Shown here piece by piece: positions 9,731-19,083 of a DNA stretch of 64,000 nt (positions are counted from its first letter, which is position 1; each line of letters begins with the position of its first letter). This DNA is from Micromonospora eburnea. GTDB lineage: Bacteria; Actinomycetota; Actinomycetes; Mycobacteriales; Micromonosporaceae. Below the pieces are notes generated by a model. That model searched no databases, was not told the DNA's origin, and worked only from the letters and a program-made list of their open reading frames with translations. The stretch is from positions 6,262,001 through 6,326,000 of the forward strand of contig NZ_FMHY01000002.1 in assembly GCF_900090225.1 (NCBI RefSeq), written 5' to 3'. The translations under genes and the position numbers were made by a program.

Positions 9731-11644
9731 ATGACTGAGACGCGAATCGAACGACACCACTACGACGTCGTCGTGATCGGAGCCGGCGGCGCCGGCCTGC
9801 GCGCGGCGATCGAGGCTCGGCTGGCCGGCAAGAAGACCGCGATCATCTCGAAGTCGCTCTTCGGCAAGGCGCACACCGTGATGGCCGAGGGCGGCGCCGC
9901 CGCCGCGATGGGGAACGTGAACTCCCGGGACAACTGGCAGGTGCACTTCCGCGACACCATGCGCGGCGGCAAGTTCCTCAACAACTTCCGGATGGCCGAG
10001 CTGCACGCGAAGGAGTCGCCGCAGCGGATCTGGGAGCTGGAGACGTACGGGGCGCTGTTCGACCGTACGAAGGACGGGAAGATCTCCCAGCGCAACTTCG
10101 GCGGCCACGAGTACCCGCGGCTGGCGCACGTCGGCGACCGGACCGGGCTGGAGCTGATCCGCACCCTTCAGCAGAAGATCGTCTCCCTCCAGCAGGAGGA
10201 CAAGCAGGAGTTCGGCAACTACGAGGCGCGGATCAAGGTCTTCGCCGAGACCACCATCACCGAGCTGCTGCTCGACGGCGACCGCATCGCCGGCGCGTTC
10301 GGTTACTACCGGGAGTCCGGGGAGTTCATCCTCTTCGAGGCGCCGGCCGTGGTGCTGGCCACCGGCGGCGTGGGTCGCTCCTACAAGGTCACCTCGAACT
10401 CGTGGGAGTACACCGGAGACGGTCACGCGCTGGCGCTGCGCGCCGGGGCGACGCTGATCAACATGGAGTTCCTCCAGTTCCACCCGACCGGCATGGTCTG
10501 GCCGCCCTCGGTGAAGGGCATCCTGGTCACCGAGTCGGTCCGCGGCGACGGCGGGGTGCTGAAGAACTCCGAGGGCAAGCGGTTCATGTTCGACTACGTA
10601 CCGGACGTGTTCCGCAAGCAGTACGCGGACAACGAGGCCGAGGCGGACCGCTGGTACACCGACCCGGACAACAACCGGCGTCCGCCCGAGCTGCTCCCCC
10701 GCGACGAGGTCGCCCGCGCGATCAACAGCGAGGTCAAGGCCGGTCGGGGTACGCCGGCCGGCGGCGTCTACCTGGACATCGCCTCGCGGCTGCCGGCCGA
10801 GGAGATCCGCCGCCGCCTGCCGTCGATGTACCACCAGTTCAAGGAGCTGGCCGACGTCGACATCACCAAGGAGCCGATGGAGGTCGGCCCGACCTGCCAC
10901 TACGTGATGGGCGGCGTCGAGGTGGACCCGGACTCCGGCGCGGCGGCGGGCAGCGTACGTGGGCTCTTCGCCGCCGGGGAGGTCTCCGGCGGGATGCACG
11001 GCTCCAACCGGCTCGGCGGCAACTCGCTCTCCGACCTGCTGGTCTTCGGCAAGCGGGCGGGTGGACACGCCGCCACGTACGCCGAGCAGCTCACCTCGCG
11101 CCCGACGGTGGCGGTGGCGGCGGTGGAGGCCGCGGTGGAGACGGCCCTCGCGCCGTTGCAGCGGGACACCGGCGAGAGCCCGTACGTCCTCCAGCAGGAC
11201 CTCCAGGCGGTGATGGGAGATTTAGTAGGAATCATCCGCCGGGAGGGTGAGCTGGCCGACGCGCTCGGCAGGCTGGCCGAGCTGCGGGAGCGGGTGGCCA
11301 AGGTGAGCGCGGCCGGCGGCCGGCGCTACAACCCGGGCTGGCACCTGGCGCTGGACCTGCGCAACATGCTGGTGGTCTCGGAGTGCACGGCGAAGGCCGC
11401 GCTGGAGCGGCAGGAGTCGCGCGGCGGGCACACCCGGGAGGACTTCCCGAAGATGGACCCGACGTGGCGGCGGGTGAACCTGGTCTGCTCGCTCGACGGT
11501 GAAACGGTCCGGCTGGAGCACAAGCCGCTGCCGAAGATGCGTCCGGAGCTGATCTCCCTCTTCGACCGGGCGGAGCTGGCCAAGTACCTGACCGACGAGG
11601 AACTCGCCGAGTTCGACGCCCTCGCTGAGGAGGCGAGCAAGTAA
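9731..11644 (+). CDS. sdhA: Succinate dehydrogenase flavoprotein subunit
   Basis: FAD-containing subunit oxidising succinate to fumarate in the TCA cycle and feeding electrons to menaquinone, 637 residues. The Rossmann FAD motif is VVIGAGGAGLRAA near residue 14; the covalent-FAD histidine region KAHTVMAEGG and active-site segments (LQFHPTG, RGDGG, GSNRLGGNSL) are intact. It is the large form that goes with a single-protein membrane anchor. The ATG lies 10 bp after sdhC, and the stop codon overlaps the sdhB start by one base (TAATG). Confidence 0.96.
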   Translation: MTETRIERHHYDVVVIGAGGAGLRAAIEARLAGKKTAIISKSLFGKAHTVMAEGGAAAAMGNVNSRDNWQVHFRDTMRGGKFLNNFRMAELHAKESPQRIWELETYGALFDRTKDGKISQRNFGGHEYPRLAHVGDRTGLELIRTLQQKIVSLQQEDKQEFGNYEARIKVFAETTITELLLDGDRIAGAFGYYRESGEFILFEAPAVVLATGGVGRSYKVTSNSWEYTGDGHALALRAGATLINMEFLQFHPTGMVWPPSVKGILVTESVRGDGGVLKNSEGKRFMFDYVPDVFRKQYADNEAEADRWYTDPDNNRRPPELLPRDEVARAINSEVKAGRGTPAGGVYLDIASRLPAEEIRRRLPSMYHQFKELADVDITKEPMEVGPTCHYVMGGVEVDPDSGAAAGSVRGLFAAGEVSGGMHGSNRLGGNSLSDLLVFGKRAGGHAATYAEQLTSRPTVAVAAVEAAVETALAPLQRDTGESPYVLQQDLQAVMGDLVGIIRREGELADALGRLAELRERVAKVSAAGGRRYNPGWHLALDLRNMLVVSECTAKAALERQESRGGHTREDFPKMDPTWRRVNLVCSLDGETVRLEHKPLPKMRPELISLFDRAELAKYLTDEELAEFDALAEEASK

Positions 11645-12711
11645 TGGGGACCAAGAGGCAGTTCCGCATCTGGCGGGGCGACGAGACCGGCGGCGACCTG
11701 CAGGACTACACGGTCGAGGTCAACGAGGGCGAGGTCGTCCTCGACGTCATCCACCGGTTGCAGAACACGGAGGCGCCGGACCTGGCCTGCCGGTGGAACT
11801 GCAAGGCGGGCAAGTGCGGCTCCTGCTCGATGGAGATCAACGGCAAGCCGCGACTGAGCTGCATGACCCGGATGTCGACGTTCGAGGAGGGCGAGACCGT
11901 CACGGTCACCCCGCTGCGGACGTTCCCGGTCATCCGGGACCTGGTCACCGACGTCTCGTTCAACTACGAGAAGGCCCGGGAGACCCCAGCGTTCGCGCCG
12001 CCGCCCGGCGTGGCCCCCGGCGACTACCGGATGCAGCAGGTGGACGTCGAGCGCTCGCAGGAGTTCCGCAAGTGCATCGAGTGCTTCCTGTGCCAGAACG
12101 TCTGCCACGTGATCCGCGACCACGAGGAGAACAAGCCGGCGTTCTCCGGTCCCCGGTACTTCATCCGGGCGGCCGAGCTGGACATGCACCCGCTCGACGC
12201 GAAGGCCGACCGCAAGGAGTACGCGCAGGCCGAGATGGGCCTCGGCTTCTGCAACATCACCAAGTGCTGCACCGAGGTCTGCCCGGAGCACATCAAGATC
12301 ACCGACAACGGGATCATCCCCATGAAGGAGCGGGTCGTCGACCGCAGGTACGATCCCCTTGTGTGGCTTGGTAGCAAGATCTTCCGGAGGGGTCAGGTGC
12401 CTCAGACCAGCGTGACCAGCGGGCATCACAGCGGCACCGCGACCGCCAGCGGCGAGCGGCCGGTGCACTCGCACGCCGGCGGCTCGCACGACGCGCGGTC
12501 CGAGTCGCAGGCGCAGCAGGGCGTCAACTGGCACCGCGAGGTGCCGCACCCGACGGCACCCGCCGTCGACGCCAACGGCAAGCTGCCGCTGACCGAGCTG
12601 ACCTTCGACCGGGCAGCGGCGCCGTCGCCGTTCGGGGACGACGTCACGTTCCCGCTGCCGCCGGAGCACCTCAACTTCGCTCACCCGCAGCAGGACGAGC
12701 CGAAGCACTGA
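11644..12711 (+). CDS. sdhB: Succinate dehydrogenase iron-sulfur subunit
   Basis: Iron-sulfur subunit passing electrons from SdhA to the membrane anchor, 355 residues. The [2Fe-2S] cluster ligands appear in RWNCKAGKCGSC near residue 55 with a later Cys at SCMTRM. The [4Fe-4S] and [3Fe-4S] motifs follow (CIECFLCQNVC, then CNITKCCTEVCPE). The family usually ends near residue 245. Here about 110 residues follow IFRRGQVPQ; they are rich in His, Ser, Gly and Pro and have no recognised fold. The start overlaps sdhA by one base. Confidence 0.95.
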   Translation: MGTKRQFRIWRGDETGGDLQDYTVEVNEGEVVLDVIHRLQNTEAPDLACRWNCKAGKCGSCSMEINGKPRLSCMTRMSTFEEGETVTVTPLRTFPVIRDLVTDVSFNYEKARETPAFAPPPGVAPGDYRMQQVDVERSQEFRKCIECFLCQNVCHVIRDHEENKPAFSGPRYFIRAAELDMHPLDAKADRKEYAQAEMGLGFCNITKCCTEVCPEHIKITDNGIIPMKERVVDRRYDPLVWLGSKIFRRGQVPQTSVTSGHHSGTATASGERPVHSHAGGSHDARSESQAQQGVNWHREVPHPTAPAVDANGKLPLTELTFDRAAAPSPFGDDVTFPLPPEHLNFAHPQQDEPKH

Positions 12712-12727
12712 GCACGGAACGGACGAC

Positions 12728-12762
12728 GACGGGGGCCGCGGCACATGCCGGCGGCCCCCGTC
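12728..12762. terminator. Hairpin terminator after sdhB
   Basis: A perfect 12-bp stem (GACGGGGGCCGC and its complement) with an 11-nt loop lies 16 bp after the sdhB stop. There is no long T run, as is common in high-GC actinobacteria. It could also serve the convergent Nudix gene that ends at 12819. Confidence 0.65.
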
Positions 12763-12818
12763 CCGTTTCCGCTCCCGCGTCCGTTATCCCTGGTCAGGGG
12801 GCCGGCGCGGGGCCGCAG

Positions 12819-13259
12819 TCAGGACCCGGCGAGCAGCGGACGCAGGGCGGCGACGATCGGCGCGTCGGCGGGCAGCCAGGGCACGCTGTCCAGCTCGGCG
12901 GCGGAGAGCCAGCGCAACTCGGAGTGCTCCAGGGCCTTCGGCTGGTCACCGTGGAGGAGCCGGGCCGCGTACACCCGGAGGACGGAACGGCCATGAGCCA
13001 TTCGTACGTCGCGGCCGACCCGCGCGCCGATCTCCACGCGTACGCCGAGCTCCTCGGCGCACTCACGGACCAGCGCGACGGTGTCGGTCTCCCCCGGCTC
13101 CACCTTGCCGCCCGGGAACTCCCAGCGGCCCGCCACCTCGGGCGGCGCGGAACGGGCGCAGGCCAGCACCCTGCCGTCCACGATGATGGCCGCGCCGACG
13201 ACCACCTTCGGCTCACGCCGGTCGTCCTGTCCGCTGCCGCTTACCCGTTCGGTCCGCAC
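12819..13259 (-). CDS. Nudix hydrolase (MutT-like)
   Basis: Small Nudix enzyme of 146 residues. The Nudix box is complete: [20 protein letters not shown] followed by ELGV, near residues 50-72. Length and the [18 protein letters not shown] start resemble MutT-type (8-oxo-dGTP) or CTP pyrophosphohydrolases. It is convergent with the sdh operon and has no obvious operon partner. Substrate cannot be deduced from the box alone. Confidence 0.88.
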   Translation of the reverse strand: MRTERVSGSGQDDRREPKVVVGAAIIVDGRVLACARSAPPEVAGRWEFPGGKVEPGETDTVALVRECAEELGVRVEIGARVGRDVRMAHGRSVLRVYAARLLHGDQPKALEHSELRWLSAAELDSVPWLPADAPIVAALRPLLAGS

Positions 13260-13440
13260 GGGCGTCCAGGGTGCCAGATCAATCGGCGGTTTGGGTACCT
13301 GAGCGCGCCGTCAGGACAGCAGAACCCGGAAATGTGGGCGTGGACACACCATCTGTGCGGCGACAGACTAGAGACCGTCGACTAGGACACGGGACGGCGA
13401 CGATTTGGCCACAAGCCGACAACGACGCCTGGGAGGTGTG

Positions 13441-13752
13441 GTGAAGCGCGTGCTGTTCAGCGGCCGGGCCAAGCACGACTACCTCAGCGACGCCCTCACC
13501 CTGCTGTCCGGGTGGACCCGCGACGGTGAGGAGATCCGCCGCACACTCGTCCTGGACGACACCCAGCACGCCGCGTTGACCGAGCGGGTGAAGGTGGTCG
13601 CCGACGCGCTGCGCCTGCGTCCCGAGATCAGCCGTCGCGCCGACCGTACGCAGATCCGGGTGGGCCACGGCGACAGCGAGCCGCTCACCGAGGGTGAGGT
13701 CCTGCTGGCCGCCCGCATCGAGGACGCGGTCCGCGCCGTCACCCAGCCCTGA
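13441..13752 (+). CDS. 4a-hydroxytetrahydrobiopterin dehydratase-like protein
   Basis: A 103-residue protein of the type usually annotated in actinobacteria as pterin-4a-carbinolamine dehydratase. I recognise the overall pattern (RVLFSGRAKHDYLSDAL at the N-terminus, a central helix of the ERVKVVADALRLRPE type). The canonical His-His-Pro catalytic signature is not seen; the corresponding stretch reads RRADRTQIRVGHGD, so catalytic activity is doubtful. GTG at 13441 is chosen because GGGAGG sits 4 bp upstream; an ATG at 13405 would add 12 residues. Confidence 0.55.
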   Translation: MKRVLFSGRAKHDYLSDALTLLSGWTRDGEEIRRTLVLDDTQHAALTERVKVVADALRLRPEISRRADRTQIRVGHGDSEPLTEGEVLLAARIEDAVRAVTQP

Positions 13753-13784
13753 ACGGCTGGCGCGTCCCGCCTACCGTCGTCGTC

Positions 13785-14147
13785 ATGACCACCCCAACGT
13801 ACGACCGCAAGGAACAGTTCCAGCAGATCCAGAGCGGGCTCCTGGCCGGTGAGCAGATCATCGCCGTCTACGACGCCGTCGGGACGGGCACCGGATTCAT
13901 CGGTCTGACCGACCGTCGCGTGATCATCCAGGACCGCTCCTTCGTCGGCAAGCGGTACGCCATCACCAGCATCCCGTACTCGAAGATCACCAGCGTCAGC
14001 GTGGTCAGCAACAAGTCGTGGGGCGGTTCGTTCTTCTCCACCGGGGCGATCGCGATCAACGTCGGCTCGCAGACCTACGAGGTCGAGTTCCGGGGCGCGG
14101 AGAAGAGCCACCACGTGCACAACGTGATCCTCCACCACATCTCCTGA
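13785..14147 (+). CDS. PH domain-containing protein
   Basis: A 120-residue soluble protein resembling the bacterial pleckstrin-homology domain families (bPH). The beta-rich pattern includes FIGLTDRRVIIQDRSF and SIPYSKITSVSV, where the tandem strand-strand-Lys arrangement is typical. No catalytic residues or membrane segment are visible. A TACCGT box lies 7 bp before the ATG, suggesting a leaderless transcript. The next gene starts a few bases downstream, so the two may be co-transcribed. The function is unknown. Confidence 0.75.
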   Translation: MTTPTYDRKEQFQQIQSGLLAGEQIIAVYDAVGTGTGFIGLTDRRVIIQDRSFVGKRYAITSIPYSKITSVSVVSNKSWGGSFFSTGAIAINVGSQTYEVEFRGAEKSHHVHNVILHHIS

Positions 14148-14178
14148 CCCGATGTACCTGCCTGGGATACTCGTCCGC

Positions 14179-14877
14179 ATGCGGAGCTGGCTCGGGGTCG
14201 TCAAACGGTGGTGGGGCGTTCGCCCGGTCCGCTGGGCGCTGCTCGCGGTCGCCGCCAGCGCGGTGCTGGCCACCGGTGGCAGCGTGGCCAGCGTGGCGTG
14301 GCTCCGCGGCGGCGCCGAGGGCCACATCTTCACCGAGACCGACGTGCCGGAGGCGCCCGTCGCCCTGGTCCTGGGCACCAAGGTGGAGGCGGACGGCACC
14401 CCGTCGCGGTTCCTCACCGCCCGGCTGGAACTCGCCCAGCGGCTGTTCACCGCCGGCAAGGTCCGCGCGATCCTGGTGTCCGGCGACAACATGCACGCCG
14501 ACTACAACGAGCCCGAGGCGATGCGGCGCTGGCTGCTCGACCGGGGGGTGCCGAGCAACAAGGTGGTGCCCGACTACGCCGGCTTCGACACGTACGACTC
14601 GTGCGCGCGGGCCAAACGGATCTTCGGCGTGGACCGCCTGACGGTCGTGACCCAGTCATTTCACGTCCCCCGCGCCGTGGCGCTGTGTCGACACCTCGGC
14701 ATCGAGGCCAACGGCGTGGGTGACGACAGCGTCCGGCAGTACTCCAAGTGGCGGATCGGCTCCATTCGCGAGTACGGCGCCTCGGTGAAGGCCGCGGTGG
14801 ACGTACTCTCCGGCCGTGACCCCGTCCACCTGGGCCGGCGCGAGACCGGCATCGACGACGCCCTCCGCGCCGGCTGA
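14179..14877 (+). CDS. SanA/YdcF family membrane protein (DUF218)
   Basis: A 232-residue protein with one N-terminal membrane helix (WALLAVAASAVLATGG) followed by a DUF218 (ElyC/SanA/YdcF) domain outside or at the membrane. Visible family elements are ALVLGTKVEADGTPS, ILVSGDN, EAMRRWLLDRGV and VTQSFHVPRAVALC. SanA relatives affect cell-envelope permeability, but the biochemical activity is unsettled. I chose ATG 14179, which has a GATACT box 7 bp upstream (leaderless); ATG 14152 would add nine residues. It converges with the acetyltransferase gene. Confidence 0.85.
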   Translation: MRSWLGVVKRWWGVRPVRWALLAVAASAVLATGGSVASVAWLRGGAEGHIFTETDVPEAPVALVLGTKVEADGTPSRFLTARLELAQRLFTAGKVRAILVSGDNMHADYNEPEAMRRWLLDRGVPSNKVVPDYAGFDTYDSCARAKRIFGVDRLTVVTQSFHVPRAVALCRHLGIEANGVGDDSVRQYSKWRIGSIREYGASVKAAVDVLSGRDPVHLGRRETGIDDALRAG

Positions 14878-14891
14878 CGTCGCTCAGCGGG

Positions 14892-15440
14892 TCAGCCGCC
14901 CACAGGGTCGAACCGGCCCGCCGACCAGGAGCTGTTCACCACCTGGAACAGGGCCATGTCCTGCCACTCGCCGGCGATGTTGAGGTACGCCGGCGCGACA
15001 CCGATGGGCAGGAACCCGTTGCGCTTCAACACACGCTGCGACCCGACGTTGTGCAGCAACGTCTCCGCCTGCACCCGGTGCAGCCCCAACTCCTCGAAGG
15101 CCACCCGCACGATCTCCCGGACCGCCCGGGTCGCCACGCCACGATCGTTGTGGCTGGCGCTCACCCAGTAGCCCACACTGCACGACTGGAACGGGCCCCG
15201 CACGATGCCGTTCAACGTGATGCGGCCTACCACGCTGCCGGAATCCAGAATGACGTGCGGCAACTTCGATCCCTGCGCGTGTTGGGCGAGGTCGGCCTGG
15301 AGGACCGCACGTTGGCCGTCCGCCGTGAAGTAGTCCTCGCCCCGGAGCGGCTCCCACGGCGCGAGGAAGTCACGGTTGAGGCGGAGCAACTCCGCCAGGA
15401 CCGGCGCATCATCGAGCGCGACCAGCCGGGTGGGACTCAC
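14892..15440 (-). CDS. GNAT family N-acetyltransferase (RimJ/RimL-like)
   Basis: A 182-residue acetyltransferase of the RimJ/RimL (Acetyltransf_3) type. The N-terminal part has NRDFLAPWEP, characteristic of ribosomal-protein or amino-acid acetyltransferases. The acetyl-CoA-binding motif region reads SVGYWVSASHNDRGVATRAV, followed by ETLLHNVGSQRVLKRNGF, the usual C-terminal signature. GTG at 15440 is the start. The substrate is not evident from the sequence or neighbours. Confidence 0.85.
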   Translation of the reverse strand: MSPTRLVALDDAPVLAELLRLNRDFLAPWEPLRGEDYFTADGQRAVLQADLAQHAQGSKLPHVILDSGSVVGRITLNGIVRGPFQSCSVGYWVSASHNDRGVATRAVREIVRVAFEELGLHRVQAETLLHNVGSQRVLKRNGFLPIGVAPAYLNIAGEWQDMALFQVVNSSWSAGRFDPVGG

Positions 15441-15472
15441 CCGCCCATGGTCACACGGAGACCCGCCGCCGC

Positions 15473-16231
15473 TTACCTCGGGACGCCAGGCAGCCGCGCG
15501 TCACCTACCGTCGCCGTGGCGGCGTTCAGCACAGCCCGGAGCGGTACGTGTGGAAACCCCTCGCCCGTGCCGGTATCCGGCCCCAGCCGGGTGCTGTAGA
15601 AGGGTTCGTCGTCACGGTCATCCTGCTGAGCCCACAGGTTGCCGGCCTCGTCACGCCGCCAGATGACGTGCTGACCGCGGAAGTCGGCGCGATCGAGCCA
15701 GTCGGTGCCGCGCGGCCAGTAGCCCTCCCACCGCGCAGGGCGCAGTGCGGCGTACGCCGCATCGACGGTGGCGACCGCCTGGTCCACGTCGTCATCGTCA
15801 AAAACGGCGGCGAACCGGCACAACAGGGCCAACGGAACCCCGGAATGCGGCAGCTGCGGATCACGCGCGGCGATCGCCCGGCAGATCAGGTCGAGTTCGG
15901 ACCAACGCAACGCGTACGGGTGCCAGTGCGCGAGGTCGTCCCATCCGAGCTCGGCCGGCTCGGACAGGTCCGGGGTGGTGATCATCAGGCTGTACGAGTC
16001 GAGCGAGACGTCAATGCTCAGTACGACGTGATGGCCAGCGCCGACCTCGAAGGCCACGTCGAGCGACGAGTCGGCGCAATCCTCGTCCTCGTCGTCATCG
16101 TCGTCCTCGTCCAACAGGTCTTCGAGGTCACCAAGCCGATCCGCCCCGGGTCCCTCCTCGTGGGCGAAGGTGTACCGCGCCCAGAACACCGGATCGTGCA
16201 ATGACTCCCGCAACACCGATGGAATCGCCAC
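15473..16231 (-). CDS. Hypothetical acidic protein
   Basis: A 252-residue protein I do not recognise. Near residues 35-52 it has a run of almost pure Asp/Glu (LLDEDDDDDEDEDC). The remainder is Trp- and Asp-rich and looks soluble, with no signal peptide or membrane helix. Codon use is normal for the genome and the frame is long and unbroken, supporting a real gene. It lies 32 bp upstream of the acetyltransferase on the same strand, so the two may form an operon. Confidence 0.65.
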   Translation of the reverse strand: MAIPSVLRESLHDPVFWARYTFAHEEGPGADRLGDLEDLLDEDDDDDEDEDCADSSLDVAFEVGAGHHVVLSIDVSLDSYSLMITTPDLSEPAELGWDDLAHWHPYALRWSELDLICRAIAARDPQLPHSGVPLALLCRFAAVFDDDDVDQAVATVDAAYAALRPARWEGYWPRGTDWLDRADFRGQHVIWRRDEAGNLWAQQDDRDDEPFYSTRLGPDTGTGEGFPHVPLRAVLNAATATVGDARLPGVPR

Positions 16232-16298
16232 CAGGCGAACTATAGGGACTCCGCAGGCGGCTCCAGTACCGGGTCAGCGGCAGACGTACGCCAGCAGG

Positions 16299-16494
16299 CC
16301 CTCCGACCGACGGCCCATCGTCCACCTCGGCTGGCAGCCGACCGAGCGCAGCCGCGATGATGAGGTGAACCGGACCATCGCCCTCGATGCGAAGCTCCAC
16401 GAGGACCACCGCACCGCGGGACGGCCCCGGCTGGGCCACACTGCTCGATCCAGAGGGCAACGAGTTCTGCATCGAGCGGCGTAAGGGCCTATGA
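16299..16494 (+). pseudogene. VOC (glyoxalase-like) family gene remnant with frameshift
   Basis: The 3' end of a vicinal-oxygen-chelate family gene. In one frame the sequence reads RPIVHLGWQPTERSRDDEV and continues to LHEDHRTA. After a +1 shift it reads DGPGWATLLDPEGNEFCIER and then RKGL before the stop at 16494. Together these match the typical C-terminal half of actinobacterial VOC proteins. One extra G in the GGG at 16418-16420 explains the shift. No N-terminal half is found upstream, so the gene is both truncated and frameshifted. Confidence 0.7.
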
Positions 16495-16505
16495 ACCGGC
16501 CGGAG

Positions 16506-17591
<1,086 letters not shown>

Positions 17592-17695
17592 GACGAGCCA
17601 GCTTACGCGGTTCACCGCGCGCCTCGGACAGGCAGGCCCGCCGCCGGCACCGAAAAGGGACGGCGGTCACCACGAACGCACAGTCAGTGCCCCGC

Positions 17696-18442
17696 TCAGC
17701 GGGACTGGCCGGTCAGCAGCCGCGGTTCGATCCGGGTCTCCCGCACGCCGCCGTCCGTTTCCCGGGTCACCCGGTACGCGGCGGCGCCCTCCCGGTCGGC
17801 CACCGCCTCGGCCAGCCGGGTGCCCCGGTAGACCAGCCCCACTCCGTCGTCGGTGCAGTAGCTGGTCGGCAGCGTGCCGTCGCCGACCAGCCTGTGCATC
17901 AGCGGCCGGCGCTGCGACTCGCCGTCGTAGTGCACGCCGTTGCCGTACGGGAGCCAGCCCAGCCCTTCGGTGAACGGCCGCAGGGTCGGGCCGTAGCTGT
18001 CGGTGGCGCCGCCCAGGTGCCAGCAGATCGACCCGGCCGAGATCCCACCCAGCACCACGCCGGCCTGCCAGCACTCGTGCAGGATGTCCGGCAGGCCGTG
18101 CACCCGCCAGACCGCGCAGAGGTTGGCGACGCTGCCGCCGCCGACCCAGATGATGTCCTGGGCGAGCAGGTGGGTCCGGATGTCCTCGACGTTGGGCATC
18201 GGGAACAGGGCCAGGTGGGAGGGGCGGAACCGGGTGCCGGCGAACGCGCCGTAGAACACGGTGTAGGCGGTGGGCTGGTCACCGACGGCCTGGTTCAGGT
18301 AGCAGATCCTCGGCGCGTCGCCGGCCTCCGCCAGCTCGCCCATCAGGTCGAAGACCGGCCCGGGCTGCGCGTCGTACGGGCCGCGGCGCCGGCTGGCGAA
18401 GCCGGTGCTGGCGGCGACGATGGTCGGTTCGCTGGCGGGCAT
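17696..18442 (-). CDS. Peptidase E-like (S51 family) protein
   Basis: A 248-residue member of the peptidase S51 family (dipeptidase E/cyanophycinase fold), which cleaves Asp-X dipeptides or related substrates. The nucleophile elbow is visible as GGISAGSICW near residue 145, preceded by WVGGGSVANLCAVW near residue 100. A downstream GVHYDGESQRRPL segment contains a possible catalytic histidine. It lies 34 bp after a MarR-type regulator gene on the same strand, so the two may be co-transcribed. Confidence 0.85.
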   Translation of the reverse strand: MPASEPTIVAASTGFASRRRGPYDAQPGPVFDLMGELAEAGDAPRICYLNQAVGDQPTAYTVFYGAFAGTRFRPSHLALFPMPNVEDIRTHLLAQDIIWVGGGSVANLCAVWRVHGLPDILHECWQAGVVLGGISAGSICWHLGGATDSYGPTLRPFTEGLGWLPYGNGVHYDGESQRRPLMHRLVGDGTLPTSYCTDDGVGLVYRGTRLAEAVADREGAAAYRVTRETDGGVRETRIEPRLLTGQSR

Positions 18443-18476
18443 GCTCGTCCTTCCGATGGGTGCTGGGCGGGCGGGG

Positions 18477-18989
18477 TCATCCGTCGGCGCCGGGCTCGTC
18501 CGCCTCGGCGGCGGCGAGCAGCGTACGCAGTAGGTCGGCCAGGCGTTCCTGGTCTCCGGGCGGCAGCGCGTCGAGGACCTGCCGTTGCACGGCCAGCCCG
18601 GCGTCGACCGACTCCTCGACCACCCGCCGGCCCTCGTCGGTGAGGCTCACCCGCAGCGCGCGCCGGTCGGCGGGGTCGGGTGCGCGCCGGAGCAGCCCGG
18701 CGCGTTCCAGCCGGTCGAGCCGGCCGGTCATCCCGCCGGAGGTGAGCATGAGCGTCGCGGTGAGCGCCTTCGGCGGCAGCGTGTACGGCTCGCCGGAACG
18801 GCGCAGCGCGGCGAGCACGTCGAACTCGCCCCGGCTGATCCCCCAGCCGGCGTACACCCGCTCCTGGCGGTCGCCGACCAGGCGGGCCAGCCGGTAGATG
18901 CGCCCGAAGACAGCCATCGGCTCAAGCCGCATCCCGGCCCGCTCCCGGCGCCACTGCTCGACGATCACGTCCACGTCGTCCGCTGCCAC
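18477..18989 (-). CDS. MarR family transcriptional regulator
   Basis: A 170-residue winged-helix regulator of the MarR family. The HTH/wing region contains SRGEFDVLAALRRSG, LMLTSGGMTGRLDRLERAGL and the wing DPADRRALRVSLTDEG. It is transcribed divergently from an EamA-type exporter, with a perfect 18-bp palindrome between them. The simplest inference is repression of itself and the exporter, relieved by a small-molecule ligand. It probably forms an operon with the peptidase E-like gene. Confidence 0.9.
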   Translation of the reverse strand: MAADDVDVIVEQWRRERAGMRLEPMAVFGRIYRLARLVGDRQERVYAGWGISRGEFDVLAALRRSGEPYTLPPKALTATLMLTSGGMTGRLDRLERAGLLRRAPDPADRRALRVSLTDEGRRVVEESVDAGLAVQRQVLDALPPGDQERLADLLRTLLAAAEADEPGADG

Positions 18990-19039
18990 GCAGGAGATTG
19001 TGCCGCACCCCAGCTCTTCCCATTTCGCTCGACACCAGT

Positions 19040-19057
19040 TAGCTTAGCGCTAAGCTA
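19040..19057. promoter_or_regulatory. Palindromic operator between marR-type and exporter genes
   Basis: TAGCTTAGCGCTAAGCTA is a perfect 18-bp palindrome in the 94-bp divergent intergenic region, with a further TTAGC half-site immediately after it (19059-19063). MarR proteins bind palindromes of this size as dimers. It is 26 bp upstream of the exporter start, and this AT-richer motif stands out from its surroundings. Confidence 0.75.
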
Positions 19058-19083
19058 CTTAGCAACGAGAAAAGAGGGTTGTC

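Noticed and set aside
16255-16290. GGCTCCAG near 16255 as a fifth 52-bp element
   Set aside because: Only one arm-like octamer matches; the core and second arm are missing.
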